The position numbers were made by a program, and so were the translations under genes. From Bacillota bacterium (GTDB lineage Bacteria > Bacillota > Clostridia > Christensenellales > CAG-138): DNA of 25,653 bases. Every line of letters begins with the position of its first letter. Positions within the stretch are counted from its first letter, which is position 1. The stretch lies in assembly GCA_023426265.1 (NCBI GenBank), contig JAFABA010000114.1:1-25653 (forward strand), written 5' to 3'. Shown here piece by piece: positions 13,986 to 22,690 of the stretch. The notes beneath the pieces are model-generated. The model was given only the letters and a program-made list of their open reading frames with translations. It was not told the DNA's origin and ran no database searches.

Positions 13986-14006
13986 ACAAAGCGCCGGATT
14001 ACGGCG
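13985..14006 (-). terminator. Terminator of the sugar-utilisation operon
   Basis: CGCCG (13992-13996) pairs with CGGCG (14002-14006). On the minus strand it is followed by CTTTGTTTG. It is short, but well placed 12 bases after the transporter stop. Confidence 0.55.
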
Positions 14007-14017
14007 TGAAACGCGCG

Positions 14018-15394
14018 TTATTTTGTTTCTTCGCCCAGCTGGCCGCGCGCGTGCAGATCCGCGACAATCTTATCATAGAAGGCTTTATCGATCTTGAACT
14101 TGAACCGGTATACGAGATACCCCGCAATGATAAACAGCATCGGCAGCAGGAACATGGCGAATTTGAATATGGCGAGCCCGTCCGCCGTAAGATCCGCCGG
14201 GCTTTTCGCCTCGTTGATGCCGGAAAGGATCAGTGTCGCGCCCACAAAGCCCGAGGCTACCGCATTGCCCAGCTTGTTGATAAAGGGCTGTATGGAGAAC
14301 GTCACGCTTTCATTGCGTTTCTTGAGCTTCCACTGGCCGTATTCGATGGTATCCGTCAGGAATACGAGTATCAAAAGCTGTATAAACGCCTCGCCCACGA
14401 ATATCATCACGCCCGATATGCCGATATACAGCATGTTCGCGGGGGAAAGAAAGAATATAACGTATCCCAGCAGCAGCAACGCCGTCGCGAACGTATAGAG
14501 CGTGCGGCGGGAGTACTTCTTGCGGAACAGCGGGAACACAGCTAACGCGCTGATCTGCGATACGCCCAATACTGCGGCGAATATCCAGTACATGTCCTCG
14601 TTCCCATACACGTACTTGAAATAATACAGGCCAAAACTCGTGGTTGTCATATAGCCGATCAAAAACAGGGACATGGCAATGGCGGTAACAAGCAGCTGAT
14701 CGTTCTGGAAAATCGCCTTCGCCATATCCTTTAAGCTCGTCTGCTCTTCCTGTATGAACAGCCCGCGCGGCTCCTTTACGCCGAACAGCGTAATGCACTG
14801 CCCCGCCAACATCAAAAACACCACGGCGGCTGCAAACACCGTATACGCCGTTGTCATGCTGCCTAAAGCATTCCCAAGGGCTTTTGTGATCGGCACGATG
14901 CCCACCACCACCGCGAACATGCCGATGTTCGCGCAGATGCGCGCAAACGAGCCGATCTTCTCGCGCTCCTTCTGGTCCACGGAAAGTGCCGGCAGCATGG
15001 ACCAGTATGCGATGTCGTTGGCGGTAAAGCCTACCTCCCACAGCAAGTAGGTCAGGGCGAATACCACGATGAACGCCGTGCCACTAAGCCCGATGTCCCA
15101 GAACATGAATACCGTGAATATGCCCGTAACGAGGGCGCCCAGCGCGATCCACGGCTTAAATTTGCCGAACTTTGAGCGCGTGTTGTCCACCACCGCGCCC
15201 ATGATGGGGTCGTTCACGGCGTCGAATATGCGGAATATCAGCAATACGCCGGTGATCCACCACATCACCTCATTGGAAAGCTCGAGAACTTCGGTCAGAT
15301 ACACCATCAGGTACAGGCTGAACATGGAATATACCATGTCACGTCCGATGGTGCCAAGGCCGAATGTATAGCGGTTGCGCGCGGAAGTTTTCAT
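14018..15394 (-). CDS. GPH-family (melibiose carrier-like) sugar:cation symporter
   Basis: The 458-residue product has about 12 hydrophobic helices. The N-terminal segment YTFGLGTIGRDMVYSMF and the loop DPIMGAVVDNTRSKFGKFKPWI are hallmarks of the glycoside-pentoside-hexuronide symporter family of the major facilitator superfamily. It is expected to bring di- or oligosaccharides in with Na+ or H+. The start is the ATG at 15394, with GGGGG about 7 bases upstream; it overlaps the stop of the GH36 gene in an ATGA. Being last of four overlapping genes, it probably supplies the substrates of the three glycosidases. Melibiose, raffinose-type or glucoside substrates are all possible. Confidence 0.92.
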   Translation of the reverse strand: MKTSARNRYTFGLGTIGRDMVYSMFSLYLMVYLTEVLELSNEVMWWITGVLLIFRIFDAVNDPIMGAVVDNTRSKFGKFKPWIALGALVTGIFTVFMFWDIGLSGTAFIVVFALTYLLWEVGFTANDIAYWSMLPALSVDQKEREKIGSFARICANIGMFAVVVGIVPITKALGNALGSMTTAYTVFAAAVVFLMLAGQCITLFGVKEPRGLFIQEEQTSLKDMAKAIFQNDQLLVTAIAMSLFLIGYMTTTSFGLYYFKYVYGNEDMYWIFAAVLGVSQISALAVFPLFRKKYSRRTLYTFATALLLLGYVIFFLSPANMLYIGISGVMIFVGEAFIQLLILVFLTDTIEYGQWKLKKRNESVTFSIQPFINKLGNAVASGFVGATLILSGINEAKSPADLTADGLAIFKFAMFLLPMLFIIAGYLVYRFKFKIDKAFYDKIVADLHARGQLGEETK

Positions 15395-17745
15395 ACCGTT
15401 TCCCCCTTTTGTTTGGTGAACACATAGAGATTGGAGCCAAAATCGCCCAACAGGCGAATGTGCTTGTTGTAATGGCTGCCGATGAACTGGTTGTTGAGCA
15501 ATATCCCGGCTGTGAGCGCGTCCCCGTAGCCTTCGTAGCGCTCCACGCAGTCGGGCAGCATATAGTTTGCATCCGCCGTTCTCACAAGGATGCCTTCGGG
15601 ATGTACGCGGAATGGCAGAATGTGGTGGATGAGCGCGCCGAAGCTTTTTATTCGCAGGCCCTGCGGCCGTATCTGCACCGTATAGCGTACGTTTTGGTCC
15701 AGGCCCGCCACGGGCAGGCGGTCGTACCCTTCGGCTGCGTGCGCCTTTGTCTGGAAGAAGCCTATAAGCGCTTCTTCGCCGTCCTCTCGAAGGCTTTCCC
15801 ATACGGTCCTGCTCCGTTTGCCCGTTTCCAGCCGGTAAAAGCGCCCATATTGAAACGTGTGCCTGTGCCGCTTGTAGAAAGCGATCTGCGCCTTTACCTC
15901 CCGCTTTTCCGCCGGGGTCAGGTATTTTAAGTCAAGTTCATACCCCAAACAGCCAAAGCAGGCGGCGTGAAAGCGCGTGGGCAGCGGCGTATACCGCAAT
16001 GTTTGCTGGTGCGGGGCGCTAGAAACATGCGCGCCCATGGTGGAAGGCGGGTATAGGTAGGAAAGCCCGCCCTGGATTTTTAAACGCTCCACAGGGTCGG
16101 TATCGTCCGAGGCCCAGATCTGCGGCGCGAAGCAAAGCATGCCAAGGTCGAACCGGTTGCCTCCGGAGGAGCACATTTCCAATAAAATCTCCGGCCTATC
16201 ATCGAATATTCGATGCAGCACCTCGTAAAGCCCCAGCATGTACCGGTGAAAGAACTCCCCCTGATGCAAAACAAACGGGGAATAGCAATCCGTCATGTGA
16301 CGGTTCATATCCCACTTTACATAGGAAATCTGGCCTTCCTCCAATATGCTGCGGACATTTGAGACAATATAGTCCCGTACCTCGGGGTTGCAGAGATCAA
16401 GATGCAGTTGATTGCGCCCCCGCGCGGGTTCCCGCCCCGGTATGCGCACCGCCCAGTCCGGATGCGCTCTGAAACAATCGCTGTCCTCGTTGACGCATTC
16501 CGGCTCAAACCAGAGTCCAAATTGCAGCCCCATGCGGCGGATGCGCTTTGCAAACGCACTGACGCCCTGCGGCAGTTTTTTGCGGTTGACCGAATAATCC
16601 CCAAGGCCCGCCGTATCGCTGTCGCGCTTGCCGAACCAGCCGTCGTCGAGCACAAACAGCTCCACGCCCAGCTTTTTCGCGCGCCGCGCAAGGCCAAGGA
16701 GCTTTCTCTGGTTGAATTTAAAAAAATGCGCTTCCCAGTTGTTGAGGAGCACCGGGCGCTCTCTGTCCTTCCACGGCCCGCGCACGATATGGCTCCCGAT
16801 AAACGCGTGAAACCTCTGGCTCATACCGTTGAAGCCGTTGTTTGAAAACGTCAGCACGGCCTCGGGCGTATGGAAGCATTCGCCCTGTTTGAGCGTCCAC
16901 AAAAAGCAGTGAGGGCTTACGCCCGTCATCACGCGCACGGTATCCCCGGCGCTCAGCTCTACCGCGGAATAATGGTTGCCGCTGTACACGAGGTTACAAC
17001 CGTACACGCGCCCCCAATTTTCATTCGCGCCCTCCTCATAGAGCAAAAAGCCGGGGTTGTGGCGGTTGCTCGAAGCCCCCGTGGTGCTTTCGTTGACATA
17101 CATGCCGTACTGAAGCGGCCTGTCGTGCCGGTGGGCTTCCCTGATCCATCCGCCGTCAAACGTCGTGAAACTATAATTCCGGTTGGGCAGGTCCATCATC
17201 ATGCTCATCAGGCGGCGTATAATGAGCGGGTTTTCATTGTTGTTTTGCAGCACGCAGCGGCGAGCAATGACGTCGGTTTCCGGGAACACGGTATAATAAA
17301 GGTCCAACACCACATTTGCATGCGCATCCTCCAATGTGACGCGCAGCGTTTCACAGCCTTCTTCCCCGCCGTACGCGCCGGGCAGGCCTTCCGGGGCCAA
17401 AGCACCCGCGAATATCGCGTAGCCTTTGTAGGTAAAATCCGCCGTAAACGTGCCGTCCGGCATCAGAAGCTCCGCAGGGGAATGCCGGAAATCCCCTTTC
17501 CCAATGCCGCTCCATTCAAGCAGCAGCGTGTCAAGCGAATACGTCGGGTCGGATTGGTCATAGAGCACGCTGCCGCCGGTGTAGGCCGTACGCTTTAAAA
17601 GCAATGGTTCGATTTCGCCAACTTTGAGCCGTTCCCCGTAATGGATATGCTCGACATGCCCGAAGCCTGTGACGCGAAACCAATAGCTTGTGTTTTTCGT
17701 GTTCAGGCGGAATACGCCGTTTTCTTCCGATATACAGCGGCTCAT
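15391..17745 (-). CDS. Alpha-galactosidase, GH36
   Basis: The 784-residue product has the full GH36 length. An N-terminal beta-sandwich (about 1-320) is followed by a TIM barrel and a C-terminal beta domain. The nucleophile Asp479 lies in KWDMNR and the acid/base Asp547 in SDDTD, close to the positions in Bacillus-type AgaA enzymes. The substrate-binding segment WFGKRDSDTAGLGDY is present. No signal peptide is seen, so it cleaves terminal alpha-galactose from melibiose or raffinose-type sugars in the cytoplasm. The start at 17745 overlaps the GH13 stop by 4 bases (ATGA), with GAGG as ribosome site. Confidence 0.95.
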   Translation of the reverse strand: MSRCISEENGVFRLNTKNTSYWFRVTGFGHVEHIHYGERLKVGEIEPLLLKRTAYTGGSVLYDQSDPTYSLDTLLLEWSGIGKGDFRHSPAELLMPDGTFTADFTYKGYAIFAGALAPEGLPGAYGGEEGCETLRVTLEDAHANVVLDLYYTVFPETDVIARRCVLQNNNENPLIIRRLMSMMMDLPNRNYSFTTFDGGWIREAHRHDRPLQYGMYVNESTTGASSNRHNPGFLLYEEGANENWGRVYGCNLVYSGNHYSAVELSAGDTVRVMTGVSPHCFLWTLKQGECFHTPEAVLTFSNNGFNGMSQRFHAFIGSHIVRGPWKDRERPVLLNNWEAHFFKFNQRKLLGLARRAKKLGVELFVLDDGWFGKRDSDTAGLGDYSVNRKKLPQGVSAFAKRIRRMGLQFGLWFEPECVNEDSDCFRAHPDWAVRIPGREPARGRNQLHLDLCNPEVRDYIVSNVRSILEEGQISYVKWDMNRHMTDCYSPFVLHQGEFFHRYMLGLYEVLHRIFDDRPEILLEMCSSGGNRFDLGMLCFAPQIWASDDTDPVERLKIQGGLSYLYPPSTMGAHVSSAPHQQTLRYTPLPTRFHAACFGCLGYELDLKYLTPAEKREVKAQIAFYKRHRHTFQYGRFYRLETGKRSRTVWESLREDGEEALIGFFQTKAHAAEGYDRLPVAGLDQNVRYTVQIRPQGLRIKSFGALIHHILPFRVHPEGILVRTADANYMLPDCVERYEGYGDALTAGILLNNQFIGSHYNKHIRLLGDFGSNLYVFTKQKGETV

Positions 17746-19370
17746 AGATTTACCTCGTTGTAAAGAAGCGCAGCCTCATACGGTTTAAGGCTACCGGAAT
17801 ACACGTCCCCGCCGTAGTTGGAAAGCGCGAGTTTGCCGCGGTAGTCTGCGGGTATCGTCTTTTTGGAGAAATTGAGCAGCACCGTATACGCCCTGCCGCC
17901 CTGCTTGCGGCGGTAGGCAAACAGCTCGTTTGTGATAGCCAGTACGGAAAACTCGCCGTACAGCAACGCCTCGTCGCCTGCGCGCAGCGCGATGAGCCGT
18001 TTGCAGAAGCTACGGATGGAAGTATCCTCCGCCATCTGCCGCGCCATGTTGATTTGGGGATAATTGCCGTTGACTTTGATCCATGGCGTACCCGTTGTGA
18101 ATCCGGCGCTTTCGGCAGCATCCCATTGGACCGGGGTACGGGCGTTATCCCGGCTGGTTCGTTGCATCATGCGCCAGCGGTAGCCGCGCGGCAGATGGAG
18201 TTTTGTCGCCAGCCGGTAAACGTTGTGGCTTTCCACATCCCTGATGTCGTCCATGGAAGTAAAATCAAAATTCGTCATGCCGATCTCCTGCCCCTGGTAC
18301 AAGAACGGCGTGCCGCGCAATGTGAAAAGCATGGTCAGGAGAAGCTTTGCGCTCTCCTTCCAGTACGCCTGATCGTCCCCGAAGCGGGAAACGCTGCGGG
18401 GCTGGTCATGGTTTTCCAGATAATTCGCGTTCCAGTCAAGCGCCTTCTGCCAGGTCGCGATTGTATTTGCGAATTTCTTTAGCTGAAAGCGGGTCTTGAA
18501 CCATTTCACAAGGAACTGATCCGTCTCCATATGCTCGAACGTGAATATCATATCGAGCTCTTTTCGTTCCGGGTCGCAGAGGTCTTTGCCCATTTGGGGA
18601 GTTACGAACACCGTTTCCCCCACGGTAAAGCAATCGTATCCGTCAAGCACTTCGCGCCGGAACCCCTGGAGCAGCTTGTGGCAGCCGGGCTGGGAAATGT
18701 AATGCTCGCTGCCCGTCAAAATAAAGTTCTTTTTCCCATCCGCAAGCGTGGTCTTGTAGATCACGTTAATGACGTCGCACCGGAAGCCGGAAACGCCCTT
18801 ATCGAGCCAGAAGCGCAGGATATCCTTGACCTCCTCCACCACGCGCGGATTATGGTAGTTGAGGTCCGGCATGCCGCGCGCAAACAGGTGCAGGTAATAT
18901 TCGCCGCTTTTCTCGTCGTATTCCCAGCAGTCCTCGGCAAAAAAGCTGGTCCAGTTGTTAGGGGGCTTCCCCTCTCCTTTGCCCGGCTGCCAGATGTAAT
19001 AGTCCCGGTAGGGGCTATCTTTGTCCCGGCTCTTTTGGAACCATCCGTGCTCTTTTGAGGTGTGGTTGATTACAAGGTCCATGACGATGCGGATATCCCG
19101 CCTGTTTGCCTCCGCGATCAGGCGCTCCATATCCGCCATTGTGCCGAATTCCGGGTTGATGTTGCGGTAATCGCTGATGTCGTAGCCGTTGTCCTCGTTG
19201 GGGGAGCAGTATACCGGCGAAAGCCAGAGAATGCCCACGCCAAGGTCCTTTAAGACGTCGAGCTTTTCTATGATGCCCGGAATGTCGCCTATTCCGTCGC
19301 CATTGCTATCATAAAAGCTGCGCGGGTAGATCTGGTACACCACGCGCTTCTTCCACCATTTGGGCTCCAT
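17742..19370 (-). CDS. GH13 oligo-1,6-glucosidase / alpha-glucosidase
   Basis: The 542-residue product is a GH13 exo-glucosidase. The catalytic triad is nucleophile Asp199 (GFRCDV), acid/base Glu252 (FTVGET) and Asp322 (ENHDQ). Val200 directly after the nucleophile is the residue associated with alpha-1,6 preference (isomaltase or oligo-1,6-glucosidase); maltases tend to have Thr. The calcium-like loop DSNGDGIGD is present near residue 21. It is cytoplasmic. The ATG at 19370 lies 2 bases after the GH1 stop, and its ribosome site (GGGGAGGGG) is inside the end of that gene. Isomaltose-type alpha-glucosides are the likely substrates. Confidence 0.95.
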   Translation of the reverse strand: MEPKWWKKRVVYQIYPRSFYDSNGDGIGDIPGIIEKLDVLKDLGVGILWLSPVYCSPNEDNGYDISDYRNINPEFGTMADMERLIAEANRRDIRIVMDLVINHTSKEHGWFQKSRDKDSPYRDYYIWQPGKGEGKPPNNWTSFFAEDCWEYDEKSGEYYLHLFARGMPDLNYHNPRVVEEVKDILRFWLDKGVSGFRCDVINVIYKTTLADGKKNFILTGSEHYISQPGCHKLLQGFRREVLDGYDCFTVGETVFVTPQMGKDLCDPERKELDMIFTFEHMETDQFLVKWFKTRFQLKKFANTIATWQKALDWNANYLENHDQPRSVSRFGDDQAYWKESAKLLLTMLFTLRGTPFLYQGQEIGMTNFDFTSMDDIRDVESHNVYRLATKLHLPRGYRWRMMQRTSRDNARTPVQWDAAESAGFTTGTPWIKVNGNYPQINMARQMAEDTSIRSFCKRLIALRAGDEALLYGEFSVLAITNELFAYRRKQGGRAYTVLLNFSKKTIPADYRGKLALSNYGGDVYSGSLKPYEAALLYNEVNL

Positions 19371-19372
19371 GC

Positions 19373-20668
19373 TTACCCCTCCCCATTGATGCGATAGCTT
19401 ACGTTGCAGTACCTCTCATAAAGTTCTTCGCTCACCCCGCGCTCCGCGATGACGGCGGCGAAGAACCGCCCGCTTGCTTTAATGGTTCGGTGAAGCGTCT
19501 GATAATCCGTATGCACGATGCCGAAGCGGGAGCTTTCGCCTTCCAGCCACTCGAAGTTATCCGTAAAGCACCAGTGGTAGTACCGCTCCACCGGAAGGCC
19601 GCTGTTTATAAGTGCATTGAGATGCTCCGCGATATAACGGCTGCGGAACGCGTCCGTATTGTCGCAGGTGCCGTTTTCTGTGATGTAAACGGGCAGCTTA
19701 TGGAGGTTATAAAGATGTGCCGCACACTCCACGATGCCCTGCGGGTAGATTTCCCAGCCGAGATCGTTGACAGGCGCGTTTTTTCGCACCCCGTCGCCGA
19801 TGCCCGCCACCGTGGAGCGGGTGTAGTAATTGAGGCCGTGGAAATCGCAATATAGCCCCGGCTTGACGCCTTGCGGCGTGCCGATTGGAAACGCGCCGCG
19901 CCCTTCGTAAAACAGGCGTTCAAGCGCCGTCTGGAAAAACAGCTCCGAAAGGGAAGCTCCCATGCGGTGGATGAGGTTGTTTTCCTGCTGCGGCGCAAAT
20001 ACGCGCATATGGTGCGCAAAGCCCACGCGGGTATTGCCTTTCCCCATGCCTTTGCGGATGCGGTGAATCAATTCGTACGCGCCGATGTGGCATTCCGCCA
20101 GTGTGCGCATCACCCGCATGGCCTCCGAAAACGAACGCCGCCCCGGCGGCCACTCCCCGTAAAAGTAGCCGAGTGTGGCGTATACGTTGGGCTCGTTGAT
20201 GGTGACGTAATCGCCGATGAGGTCCCCCAGGTATGTGACAACGCGCTCTACAAAGCGCAGGAACACCGCCTTGGCGTCCGCTGCCAAGAACGCGCCCTTT
20301 TCTTCAAACCAAAGGGGATTGGTAAAGTGGTGCAGCGTAAGCAATACGTCTATGCCATAGGATCGGAGCAGCTCGATTTCCGCGCGGTAACGCGCGAGAG
20401 CGGCCTCGTCGAATTGCCCCTCCCGGGGTTCGATCCGGCTCCACTCGACGCCCATGCGGTAGATTTGAATGCCCAGCTCTTTCATCAGCCCCGCATCCTC
20501 TTCCCACCGGTCATAGTGACCCGCCGCGCGGGAAGGATCGGACCCATCCTTGATATGCCCCGCCTTGAACCACGCGTACCAGCTATTGTTTATGTCCCCG
20601 CCCTCGATCTGTGTGGCGGCGGCGGCAACGCCAAGCCGCATATTCTCCGGCAAACGGAAGCTGCCCAT
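19373..20668 (-). CDS. GH1 family beta-glycosidase
   Basis: The 431-residue product is a GH1 TIM-barrel enzyme with acid/base Glu159 (TINEP) and nucleophile Glu331 (YITENGT). The length is near the short end of the family. The start at 20668 follows AGAGGGGG and gives the normal N-terminus (FRLPENMRLGVAAAATQ); the longer frame to 20824 runs across the promoter. No signal peptide is seen, and it lacks clear evidence for the 6-phospho-specific type. Beta-glucoside, beta-galactoside or beta-fucoside are all possible substrates. It is the first gene of the four-gene sugar operon. Confidence 0.93.
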   Translation of the reverse strand: MGSFRLPENMRLGVAAAATQIEGGDINNSWYAWFKAGHIKDGSDPSRAAGHYDRWEEDAGLMKELGIQIYRMGVEWSRIEPREGQFDEAALARYRAEIELLRSYGIDVLLTLHHFTNPLWFEEKGAFLAADAKAVFLRFVERVVTYLGDLIGDYVTINEPNVYATLGYFYGEWPPGRRSFSEAMRVMRTLAECHIGAYELIHRIRKGMGKGNTRVGFAHHMRVFAPQQENNLIHRMGASLSELFFQTALERLFYEGRGAFPIGTPQGVKPGLYCDFHGLNYYTRSTVAGIGDGVRKNAPVNDLGWEIYPQGIVECAAHLYNLHKLPVYITENGTCDNTDAFRSRYIAEHLNALINSGLPVERYYHWCFTDNFEWLEGESSRFGIVHTDYQTLHRTIKASGRFFAAVIAERGVSEELYERYCNVSYRINGEG

Positions 20669-20732
20669 ATTCCCGGCCCCCTCTGATATATTGTAGGTGA
20701 ATGAAAGAACATATGACGCGTGTGACAAGGAA

Positions 20733-20741
20733 AGTATATCA
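20733..20741 (-). promoter_or_regulatory. Extended -10 promoter of the sugar operon
   Basis: On the minus strand TGATATACT forms an extended -10 (TGN plus TATACT) with no good -35. It lies 65 bases before the GH1 start. A weak -35 fits a promoter needing an activator or kept low, but no regulator gene is nearby. Confidence 0.55.
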
Positions 20742-20783
20742 TACCCAATCCATATTCCGCCAGTATAGCGCCGGAAAACGGTC

Positions 20784-20830
20784 GATTTTGCACGGATGCA
20801 TTGACTCGGCAAATCCCCGTGCATAAAATC
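20784..20830 (+). promoter_or_regulatory. Sigma-A promoter within an inverted repeat, upstream of the SpoIID-like gene
   Basis: TTGACT (20801-20806) and TAAAAT (20824-20829) are separated by 17 bases. GATTTTGCACGG (20784-20795) and CCGTGCATAAAATC (20817-20830) are inverted copies apart from a 2-base bulge. The -35 is thus in the loop and the -10 in the right arm. Confidence 0.7.
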
Positions 20831-20948
20831 TAGTCATACTAAGATATATTGCGTAAAGCGGACGTGATCAGCCTCCCCTTTACGCATGTTCCTTTTTCCG
20901 CCGCATAGAATAGTGCATCAGTCTCATACGAAAAGGATGGTGCGGGAA

Positions 20949-22574
20949 ATGGCTCAGGGAACGCTTGTTGTAGAGGTCAGGACCACACGGCGGCGGCCGG
21001 TCGCAGACGCAAACGTGATGGTCACTTCGGAAGAAACCGGCTCCGTCTACGAGCTTACGACGGACGCAACCGGGCGGACAGGGCGCTTTGTACTGCCCGC
21101 GCCCGACTTGGCGGCGAGCTTTGATCCGGCGACCGCGGCCCAGGCATTTTCCCGCTATACGGTGGAAGTAACGGCGCCGGGCTTTACACCGGCCTACATT
21201 ATGGGCGTACAGGTGTTCCCCGGCATCGATTCGGTGCTGCCGGTACAGCTTGCCGAGGCCTCCGGAGAAGCTGCCCCCGTATTTGCCGCGCAGGCGGTGT
21301 TCGCGCAGCCCCAGACGCAGCCGGGAACGGTGATAGAGATTCCGGCGCCCGCGGTGCTCCAGCCGGGCCCCAGGAACCCTATCGGCCCGCCCGACCTTTC
21401 GCCGCAGCAGCCCGTTTCCTCCCCGCTCCAGCCTTATCTTTCGCCGGATATCCCCGTGTTCGCCCCGCTTGAGGATAGCGTAGCCGTTATGCAGCAGCAA
21501 ACCCGGGTGCTTCCTACCGTATATATCCCGGAAGCCATCACCGTGCACCTGGGCGCACCCGGCTCCAACGCGCGCAATGCGACCGTATCCTTTGCGGACT
21601 ATATCAAGAACGTCGCGAGCAGCGAAATATTCCCCACCTGGCCCGAAGACTCCCTGCGCGCAAACATCCACGCGCAGGTCGGCTTTGCATTGAACCGCGT
21701 GTTTACGGAATGGTACAGAGCCCGCGGCTATAACTTCCAGATCACCAACACCACCGCATACGACCAGGCGTTTGTAGAAGGCCGCAACATCTATTCCAAC
21801 ATCAGCCGTCTGGTAGACGATATATTCAACGTATACCCCCGCCGCGAAGGGCATTTGGAGCCGTTGTTTGCCTCCTATTGCAACGGCAGCACCACCACCT
21901 GCGCGGGCCTTTCCCAGTGGGGCACCGTAACGCTTGCGGAGCGCGGTTATACGCCGCTCGAGATGCTGCAGTATTATTATGGGGACGATGTGGAGCTGGT
22001 GGCCACAAACGATATCCGCGGCATAGAAGCCTCCTACCCCGGCTATCTTTTAAGGCGCGGCATGCGCAACGATTATGTGCGCACGCTGCAGCGGCAGCTG
22101 ATCCGCATCCGGCAGGATTACCCCGCCATCCCCGCCATATCCGGTGCGACAGGCTTCTTTGGCCCCGAAACCGAGGCCGCTGTTCTCGCGTTCCAGCGCA
22201 TATTCAACCTGACGCCGGACGGCCTTGTGGGCCCCGCGACATGGTATGCGATTGCCCGCATCTATGTAAGCGTGACGGGCCTTGCCGAAATGGAGGGCGA
22301 AGGGCTTCCTCTTCCCGGTGCGGTCGTGCCCTACCCCGGCTACCTGCTGCGGCAGGGCTCGCGCGGGGACGCCGTGCGTACGCTGCAGCGCTACCTCAAC
22401 GACCTTTCCACGGTGTACGGCACGCTGCTGCCCGTAAACGCCGACGGCGCATTCGGCCCCCTGACGCGCAACGCGGTCATCGCATTCCAGCGGATGTTTG
22501 AGCTCGCGCCGGACGGCATTGTGGGCCCTGCGACATGGAACATGCTGATGCGGGTGTGGAACAATTCGTTCTAG
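20949..22574 (+). CDS. SpoIID/LytB-like protein with CnaB-like N-terminus and two peptidoglycan-binding repeats
   Basis: The product is about 541 residues. Domains seen are a small beta domain of CnaB or carboxypeptidase-regulatory type (about 3-95), a Pro/Gln-rich linker, a SpoIID-like domain (about 210-355) and two PG_binding_1 repeats (about 360-430 and 460-540) starting YPGYLL and ending GPATW. The SpoIID signature includes DYIKNVASSEIF with its Glu and the later GLSQWG...YYYGDDVEL segment. SpoIID enzymes cut glycan strands stripped of peptides. No signal peptide is visible. The start is uncertain: ATG 20949 (AAGGA 11 bases upstream) or ATG 20937. A role in spore cortex or coat is inferred from the domains and the neighbouring amidase. 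Confidence 0.87.
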   Translation: MAQGTLVVEVRTTRRRPVADANVMVTSEETGSVYELTTDATGRTGRFVLPAPDLAASFDPATAAQAFSRYTVEVTAPGFTPAYIMGVQVFPGIDSVLPVQLAEASGEAAPVFAAQAVFAQPQTQPGTVIEIPAPAVLQPGPRNPIGPPDLSPQQPVSSPLQPYLSPDIPVFAPLEDSVAVMQQQTRVLPTVYIPEAITVHLGAPGSNARNATVSFADYIKNVASSEIFPTWPEDSLRANIHAQVGFALNRVFTEWYRARGYNFQITNTTAYDQAFVEGRNIYSNISRLVDDIFNVYPRREGHLEPLFASYCNGSTTTCAGLSQWGTVTLAERGYTPLEMLQYYYGDDVELVATNDIRGIEASYPGYLLRRGMRNDYVRTLQRQLIRIRQDYPAIPAISGATGFFGPETEAAVLAFQRIFNLTPDGLVGPATWYAIARIYVSVTGLAEMEGEGLPLPGAVVPYPGYLLRQGSRGDAVRTLQRYLNDLSTVYGTLLPVNADGAFGPLTRNAVIAFQRMFELAPDGIVGPATWNMLMRVWNNSF

Positions 22575-22630
22575 GAATTCTGCTGCGTAAGAATGAGCGC
22601 AAACAGATCATAAATTCGCCCATTGCATAC

Positions 22631-22665
22631 AAAAACCCGTCTGCTTCCAGGGCAGACGGGTTTTT
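22631..22665. terminator. Bidirectional terminator
   Basis: A perfect 14-bp stem pairs AAAAACCCGTCTGC (22631-22644) with GCAGACGGGTTTTT (22652-22665) around a 7-base loop. T-runs occur on both strands. It serves the converging SpoIID-like and 165-residue genes. Confidence 0.92.
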
Positions 22666-22690
22666 ATTCTGATGAAATTCTCCGGCCCGC

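Noticed and set aside
14310..15041. Minus-strand frame of 243 codons within the transporter gene
   Set aside because: It is in another frame of the GPH transporter on the same strand; the transporter reading shows clear membrane helices and family motifs.
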